Shown here: one piece after another, positions 6,611-10,973 of the stretch | How positions within the stretch are numbered: the stretch's first letter is position 1 | Layout: every line of letters begins with the position of its first letter | DNA from: Clostridia bacterium | GTDB lineage: Bacteria; Bacillota; Clostridia; Oscillospirales; CAG-272 | Assembly (NCBI GenBank): GCA_017408535.1 | Contig: JAFQUL010000207.1 | Span: forward strand, 1 to 10,973 | DNA length: 10,973 nucleotides | Reading direction: 5' to 3' | Notes under the pieces: generated by a model | What the model saw: only the letters and a program-made list of their open reading frames with translations | Told to the model about the DNA's origin: nothing | Database searches by the model: none | Translations under genes and position numbers: made by a program

Positions 6611-9196
6611 GTGACTCTAAACAAAAAAATAACTGTAGGTATCCTTGCTCACGTTGACGCGGGCAAGACCACTCTTTCCGAGGCCCTTCTGTATCTGTCG
6701 GGCAAAATACGCAGTCTTGGCAGAGTAGATCATAAGAATACATATCTTGACACAAATGCAGTGGAGAGGGAAAGGGGAATAACCGTTTTCTCAAAACAGG
6801 CAAGATTCACTGTCAGAAATACTGATTTCATTCTTCTTGATACGCCGGGACACGTGGATTTTTCCGCAGAAACGGAAAGAACTCTCGCCCTTCTTGATTA
6901 TGCAATTCTGGTGATAAGCGCACCTGACGGAGTACAGAATCACACACGTACTCTGTGGCAGTTGCTTCGGCATTACGGTGTTCCTACCTTTATATTCGTC
7001 AACAAGACGGATATCTGCTTTAAGCTGAAGGAGGAGATCGAGGAAGAACTTTCACGCGGGCTTTCCTCCGGGTGTGTCGCTTTCCAAGAGCTCGGGACTA
7101 AGGCTGAGCTTGATGAAAAGCTGGCGATGCTGAACGAGGATTTTCTCGACAGTTTTCTTTCGGGTGAGGAAATATCCGACGGGGATATTGCAAGAGAAAT
7201 AGCAGAGAGACGCCTGTTCCCCTGCTTTTTCGGTTCGGCACTGAAAACAGAGGGAGTGGAGTTTTTCCTTAATGCACTTGACCGGCTTACTATGTCACCC
7301 GAATATCCTGCGGAGAGCTTTGGCGCAAAGGTGTATAAAATACTTCATTCAGGCGGGACCCGTCTGACATATATGAAGATCACATCGGGAAAGCTCACTG
7401 CAAGAGATGAGATCAGCTATATTTCTTCCGACGGAGAAAAGTTCAGCGAGAAGATAAACGGTATAAGGCTGTATTCGGGCGATAAGTTTGAGCAGACCGA
7501 CTCTGCATCTGCCGGTGAGATATGCGCTGTTATGGGACTTTCGGCAAGCTATGCAGGGCAGGGGCTCGGCAGTGAGGGGGATACGTCCAGGCCTTTGCTT
7601 GAGCCGGTGCTGTCATACAGAGTCGTGCTTCCGCCGGAATGTGATCCGGTGGTTTATTTTACAAAGCTGAAGGAGCTTGAGGAGGAGGAACCGTCTCTTC
7701 ATCTTCTTTGGAACTCGGAACTCAAGCAGATAGAAGCAAGGCTTATGGGAGATATACAGACAGAGCTTCTTCTCAGACTTATTAAAGACCGATTCTCGAT
7801 AGAATGTACCCTTGATGCGGGAAAGATACTCTATAAAGAAAAAATAGCCGGAAAAGCTATAGGAGTGGGTCACTTTGAGCCGCTGAGACACTATGCGGAG
7901 GTACAGCTGTTGCTGGAGCCTCAGCCGGAGGGAACAGGACTTGTATTTGACACCCGTGTCCCGGAAAACACCCTCAGTATAAATTGGCAGAGGCTTATCC
8001 TCTCATATCTTTACGGTAAAAAGCACAGAGGTGTGCTGACGGGATCGTTGCTTACAGATACCAAGATCACACTGCTTGCGGGCAAGGATCATCTGAAGCA
8101 TACAGAAAGCGGCGACTTCAGAGAAGCAACCTTCCGTGCGGTAAGACAGGGCCTTATGAGGGGCGGATGTATTCTTCTTGAGCCCTATTACAGCTTCAGA
8201 CTTGATATTCCCTCGGGACACGTGGGAAGGGCAATGTCTGACCTGCAGAACAAATCTGCAGAATTTGAGATAGAATCTGCCTCAGAGGACAGAACCGTTA
8301 TCAGCGGCACAGCACCTGTGTCAGAACTTCACGGCTATGTGCGTGACGTTATTTCCTATACCGGCGGAAAGGGAAGTCTTTCACTTGTAAGCGGAGGATA
8401 TAAGCCCTGTCACAACAGCGATGAGGTCATCTCTGAATTCGGATACGATCCTGAGGCTGATCTTGCAAACACTCCTCATTCGGTTTTCTGTGCACACGGT
8501 GCAGGCTTTGTTGTACCGTGGAATGAGGTGGATGACTATAAGCACCTCACAGTTGAAGAGGAAAAGACGTCTGCAACGGATGCAGTGATCCCGAGGGTGG
8601 AGAAGATCGCCCGACGTTACGATATAACTGACAAAGAGGTCGAGGCAATAATGCAGAGGACCTTCGGTCCTATCAAGCGCAGACAGTACAGTGAGCCAAA
8701 GATCAATTCTGCCGACAAATCTGAAAAAAGAAGACCCAAAAAGCTTCGTGAGCCGAGAAATCTCACTATAATCGACGGATACAATCTGATATATTCCTGG
8801 GATACACTTAAGGAAATAGCTGACGTTGAGCTTGAGGGGGCAAGAAATGCTCTTATGGATATGCTCAGCAGCTATGCGGCATATACCAAGACGGAGATAG
8901 TATTGGTTTTTGACGCTTACCTTGTAAAGGACGGTGTGGGATCTGATTTCATAAGGGACGGATACCGCGTGGTATTTACAAAGGAAGACGAGACAGCTGA
9001 CGCATATATTGAAAAGATGATGCACGAGCTTGGCCCGGACTACACAGTCAAGGTGGTCACGGGAGACAGAATGCTTCAGTATTCTGCGGTGTTGTCAGGA
9101 ATTCTCAGAATTACCGCTAAAGAGTTTGCAGATGAGCTTATAGCTGTGGGCAATGAGATCACAGCATTCATACGCAAGCTTTCAGAAAGTAAATAA
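6611..9196 (+). CDS. TetM/EF-G-like translational GTPase fused to a NYN (YacP/Rae1-like) ribonuclease domain
   Basis: This 861-residue cytoplasmic protein is predicted to act on ribosomes. The GTPase domain has G1 AHVDAGKTT (13-21), G2 Thr58 in RGIT, G3 DTPGH (77-81), G4 NKTD (131-134) and G5 GSA (208-210). Domains II-V in the TetM/TetO arrangement follow to about 598; EPYYSFRLDIPSGHVGRA (524-541) matches the domain IV/V junction of TetM. The TetM tip-loop motif YSPVST is absent: the equivalent residues, 491-504, read GKDHLKHTESGDFR. A linker (about 600-715) contains SVFCAHGAGFVVPW and ends in a basic stretch. Residues 716-861 form a NYN/PIN-like nuclease close to Rae1: IIDGYNLIYSW with Asp722 and Asn725, VFDAYLVKDG with Asp768, FTKEDETADAYIEK, and VVTGDRMLQ with Asp819. 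The acidic residues look intact. It is the last gene of the operon. Translation-linked mRNA cleavage is inferred; true tetracycline resistance is unlikely. Confidence 0.9.
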   Translation: MTLNKKITVGILAHVDAGKTTLSEALLYLSGKIRSLGRVDHKNTYLDTNAVERERGITVFSKQARFTVRNTDFILLDTPGHVDFSAETERTLALLDYAILVISAPDGVQNHTRTLWQLLRHYGVPTFIFVNKTDICFKLKEEIEEELSRGLSSGCVAFQELGTKAELDEKLAMLNEDFLDSFLSGEEISDGDIAREIAERRLFPCFFGSALKTEGVEFFLNALDRLTMSPEYPAESFGAKVYKILHSGGTRLTYMKITSGKLTARDEISYISSDGEKFSEKINGIRLYSGDKFEQTDSASAGEICAVMGLSASYAGQGLGSEGDTSRPLLEPVLSYRVVLPPECDPVVYFTKLKELEEEEPSLHLLWNSELKQIEARLMGDIQTELLLRLIKDRFSIECTLDAGKILYKEKIAGKAIGVGHFEPLRHYAEVQLLLEPQPEGTGLVFDTRVPENTLSINWQRLILSYLYGKKHRGVLTGSLLTDTKITLLAGKDHLKHTESGDFREATFRAVRQGLMRGGCILLEPYYSFRLDIPSGHVGRAMSDLQNKSAEFEIESASEDRTVISGTAPVSELHGYVRDVISYTGGKGSLSLVSGGYKPCHNSDEVISEFGYDPEADLANTPHSVFCAHGAGFVVPWNEVDDYKHLTVEEEKTSATDAVIPRVEKIARRYDITDKEVEAIMQRTFGPIKRRQYSEPKINSADKSEKRRPKKLREPRNLTIIDGYNLIYSWDTLKEIADVELEGARNALMDMLSSYAAYTKTEIVLVFDAYLVKDGVGSDFIRDGYRVVFTKEDETADAYIEKMMHELGPDYTVKVVTGDRMLQYSAVLSGILRITAKEFADELIAVGNEITAFIRKLSESK

Positions 9197-9202
9197 TAGA
9201 AA

Positions 9203-9240
9203 AAAGAGGCTGTCGCAAGCACGCTTGCGACAGCCTCTTT
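9203..9240. terminator. strong intrinsic terminator, bidirectional
   Basis: An 18-bp perfect inverted repeat (9203-9220 with 9223-9240) closes the + strand operon 7 nt after its stop. On the + strand the T-tract is split (TTT CCG TTTT). On the - strand it is followed by an unbroken run of six T, so it also serves the VWA gene, which ends at 9250. Confidence 0.92.
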
Positions 9241-9249
9241 CCGTTTTGA

Positions 9250-9885
9250 TTATTTGATTTTTTTCTTCCACGCACAGCCATCAATAGATTTTTCCGCTCT
9301 TACTGCGGAGATAGCCTCCGACATTGCCGCGTAACAGCTTTTAACACCCTTTGCCGTATGACCGAAATTAGCGGCTCTCTCACCTCTGATGCCGATGCTT
9401 TCCGCTGTTTCAACAGCATCAATATTTGCAGCAAGGAAGAGAAATTCCCATCCGTACTTTTCGCTCTGACGGCGTATCTTTTTCTTAACATCTCCTGAAG
9501 AATATTTGTGGCTTGCATTTTCCTGTCCGTCAGTGGTAACCACGAACATAGTGTGATCCGGTACATCCTCCGGTCTTGCATACTTGTGTATATTACCTAT
9601 GTGGTGTATCGCATCCCCAAGCGCATCGAGCAGGGCGGTGCATCCTCCTACGCGGTAGTCCTTTTCCTTCAGCGGCTCAACATCGTTTATGTCAAGTCTG
9701 TCATGTATTACCTGACTGTCATTATCAAAGAAAACTGTGGAAACATATACCTTTCCGTCTTTTTCCTTCTGTTCCTTCAGTATCGAGTTGAATCCGCCTA
9801 CGGTGTCCTTTTCAAAACCGGCCATAGAACCGCTTCTGTCAATTATGAATACCAGCTCTGTAATGTTGTTTTTTTCGTTTTTCAT
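9250..9885 (-). CDS. von Willebrand factor type A (VWA) domain protein
   Basis: This 211-residue soluble protein is almost entirely one VWA domain, a fold that binds partners through a metal ion. The MIDAS site is complete: DRSGSM (DxSxS) at residues 16-21, the Thr in GGCTALLDA near residue 83, and the Asp in VTTDGQEN near residue 119. No signal peptide or membrane segment is seen. It resembles the stand-alone bacterial VWA proteins often annotated as TerY-like, which in some genomes sit with PP2C phosphatases and kinases in tellurite/stress loci; no such partners lie in this window. The ribosome binding site AAGGAG is 9 nt before the ATG. The gene upstream on the same strand encodes a macro-HTH protein, and a palindrome lies between them. 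A scaffold or adaptor role is likely; the partner is unknown. Confidence 0.87.
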   Translation of the reverse strand: MKNEKNNITELVFIIDRSGSMAGFEKDTVGGFNSILKEQKEKDGKVYVSTVFFDNDSQVIHDRLDINDVEPLKEKDYRVGGCTALLDALGDAIHHIGNIHKYARPEDVPDHTMFVVTTDGQENASHKYSSGDVKKKIRRQSEKYGWEFLFLAANIDAVETAESIGIRGERAANFGHTAKGVKSCYAAMSEAISAVRAEKSIDGCAWKKKIK

Positions 9886-9900
9886 GTTTTTACTCTCCTT

Positions 9901-9936
9901 AAAAAATAATGTGACTGCTGATTACAGTCACATTAT
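9901..9936 (-). terminator. hairpin with U-run between the macro and VWA genes (terminator or operator)
   Basis: A 12-bp perfect stem (9906-9917 with 9925-9936, core TAATGTGACTG/CAGTCACATTA, 7-nt loop) is followed on the - strand by six T (9906-9901) and at once by the VWA ribosome binding site. It has the form of an intrinsic terminator for the macro gene. The same palindrome also overlaps a TATAAT box and the expected VWA transcript start, so it may be an operator instead. Confidence 0.65.
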
Positions 9937-9963
9937 AGCGGAAAAGTATTTCTGTTTGGTCAA
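9932..9963 (-). promoter_or_regulatory. possible promoter of the VWA gene
   Basis: On the - strand, TATAAT (9937-9932) is preceded by TTGACC (9963-9958), but the spacer is 20 nt instead of 17, so activity may be weak or need an activator. A transcript from here would start inside the palindrome at about 9925 and would not form the full terminator hairpin. Confidence 0.4.
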
Positions 9964-9977
9964 TCGGTGATTTACCG

Positions 9978-10973
9978 TCAGCTGCCGAGAGTAACCTGAT
10001 CAAATTTAAATAGTGTCTCGTCTATCTCAAAAATGTCATATATCCCTCTTGTAATAAAGTATTCGATGATTATATCGAATTTACTGCTTCTTGACAGGGC
10101 ATATCCCACCCGTCCGAGAAGATCCTTCGTTTCGCTTAGAGTTAGCTCAAGAGCAATGGCAAAGGATATAACCGTGTTTTTGCTGGGACGGTAGTTTTTG
10201 TCATTCATTATCTTATGCCAGGTCTGCTTCGAAACGTTTGCTTTTTTATAGCACTCTACGTCTGACATCCCTTTTGCATCTATCAGTCTGAGCAGGGTCA
10301 GACAAAAGCCCTCATCAATATTCCCGAGCATTTCATCAAGAGATAAATCCTCATCTACACAGACACTTTCTATTGCAAGATCTCTTGACTTTTTTGCAGC
10401 GGCTCTTTCTGCCCGATTGATACGCGGTGCCGGAGCAGAATTACCAAGCTGACCCTGAATAGGTGGGGACACAGCAAAGCGTGCAGCCTCACCTACGTAT
10501 ACGTCATCAATAAATGACGTAATGTCGGAAAAAAGCTTTTCGCTGATGCTGTAGGATTCCTTGTCGTAGACTACCAGGAATACCGTCATATCGCTTTCAG
10601 ACAGGAAATCTGTTATAACCGACACAGCAATCTTAAGAACCTTGTCCTTAGGATATCCGTAGCTGCCGGAGGAGATTAGGGGAAAGGCTACAGATTTGCA
10701 CTTTAATTTTTCTGCTGTGCTGAGAGCGTTCCTGTAACAGTTCTCAAGGAGCTCCTTTTCTCCATTGTCTCCGCCCTGCCATACAGGTCCGGCAGTATGC
10801 AGAATATATTTTGCGGGGAGGTTAAAGGCAGGGGTCACCTTTATCTGGCCGCTCTCCACCCCACCCAGCTTTTTAATGGCTTTATCCAGCCTTTTGCCTG
10901 CGGCGGAATGGATCATTGCATCCAGCCCTCCTGTTGGGTCAAGAGCAGGATTTGACGGGTTTACCACCGCGTC
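9978..10973 (-). CDS. macro-domain protein with C-terminal HTH-like domain (N terminus outside window)
   Basis: The frame is open to the right edge, so the first residues are missing; 331 residues are visible. Residues 1 to about 155 form a macro domain, a fold that binds or hydrolyses ADP-ribose derivatives. It begins at DAVVNPSNPAL and contains the ligand loop GGLDAMIHSAAG and the second loop ISSGSYGYP. After a low-complexity, Ala/Arg-rich linker (about 165-200), residues about 220-331 form a helical region with an Xre-like HTH appearance (VECYKKANVSKQTWHKIM, then SFAIALELTLSETKDLLGRVG), ending in FDIIIEYFITRGIYDIFEID. This combination recurs in Clostridia proteins that I recognise. It suggests regulation or targeting linked to ADP-ribose signals. 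The macro domain may be a deacetylase or ADP-ribosyl hydrolase; this is not decided by sequence. It lies upstream of the VWA gene on the same strand. Confidence 0.87.
   Translation of the reverse strand, partial: DAVVNPSNPALDPTGGLDAMIHSAAGKRLDKAIKKLGGVESGQIKVTPAFNLPAKYILHTAGPVWQGGDNGEKELLENCYRNALSTAEKLKCKSVAFPLISSGSYGYPKDKVLKIAVSVITDFLSESDMTVFLVVYDKESYSISEKLFSDITSFIDDVYVGEAARFAVSPPIQGQLGNSAPAPRINRAERAAAKKSRDLAIESVCVDEDLSLDEMLGNIDEGFCLTLLRLIDAKGMSDVECYKKANVSKQTWHKIMNDKNYRPSKNTVISFAIALELTLSETKDLLGRVGYALSRSSKFDIIIEYFITRGIYDIFEIDETLFKFDQVTLGS

Noticed and set aside
8381..9025. A 214-codon open frame on the - strand inside the GTPase gene
   Set aside because: It lies opposite strongly supported NYN coding sequence, has no recognisable domain, and is explained as an antisense shadow.
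6611..9196. Tetracycline resistance gene of the tet(M)/tet(O) type
   Set aside because: The overall fold matches, but the YSPVST tip loop is absent, the protein is over 200 residues longer, and it sits in an ordinary chromosomal operon with no mobile element nearby.
9911..9931. CRP-type site in the palindrome (TGTGA...TCACA)
   Set aside because: The half-sites are 13 nt apart instead of 6, and the window's Crp/Fnr protein lacks the cAMP-binding motif.
1..10973. CRISPR array, insertion sequence, integrase or prophage genes
   Set aside because: No regularly spaced repeats, transposase or integrase motifs, or terminal inverted repeats were seen on either strand.

Overview
The window reads as chromosomal DNA from a low-to-mid GC member of the Clostridia, most likely Ruminococcus or another Oscillospiraceae relative. 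This is an inference from protein style (a HAMP-type sensor kinase, an LtaS-like sulfatase-fold enzyme, a Crp/Fnr protein with a Cys-rich motif, a macro-HTH protein), strong AGGAGG-type ribosome binding sites, GTG and TTG starts, sigma-A-like promoters and many intrinsic terminators. I ran no database search.

Layout. Positions 1-884 hold the 3' end of a sensor histidine kinase gene. A consensus promoter (939-967) then drives a tRNA-Pro(GGG) gene at 1000-1075, which ends in a long intrinsic terminator. A histidine-phosphatase gene (1244-1945, +) and a HAD hydrolase gene (1987-2694, -) converge on a shared bidirectional terminator. The HAD gene and the next operon diverge from an intergenic region with a promoter on each strand and an inverted repeat between them.

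The core is a four-gene + strand operon (2876-9196): an M20 metallopeptidase, a membrane LtaS-like phosphoglycerol transferase, a Crp/Fnr-family regulator, and an 861-residue translational GTPase. Gaps between the genes are only 19-30 nt, and a strong hairpin terminator closes the operon. The last gene is the most notable item. A TetM/EF-G-like ribosome-binding GTPase is fused to a C-terminal NYN (YacP/Rae1-like) ribonuclease domain. In Bacillus subtilis, Rae1 is a separate protein that cleaves mRNA in the ribosomal A site, so the fusion suggests a GTPase that brings its own mRNA cleavage domain to ribosomes. The tip loop that TetM uses to dislodge tetracycline is not conserved, so a resistance role is doubtful.

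The right end carries two - strand genes: a von Willebrand factor A (MIDAS) protein of 211 residues, and upstream of it a macro-domain protein with a C-terminal HTH-like domain, cut by the window edge. A 12-bp palindrome between them can be read either as the terminator of the macro gene or as an operator over the VWA promoter. These two genes may form a small ADP-ribose-linked or Ter-like stress module, but that is inference.
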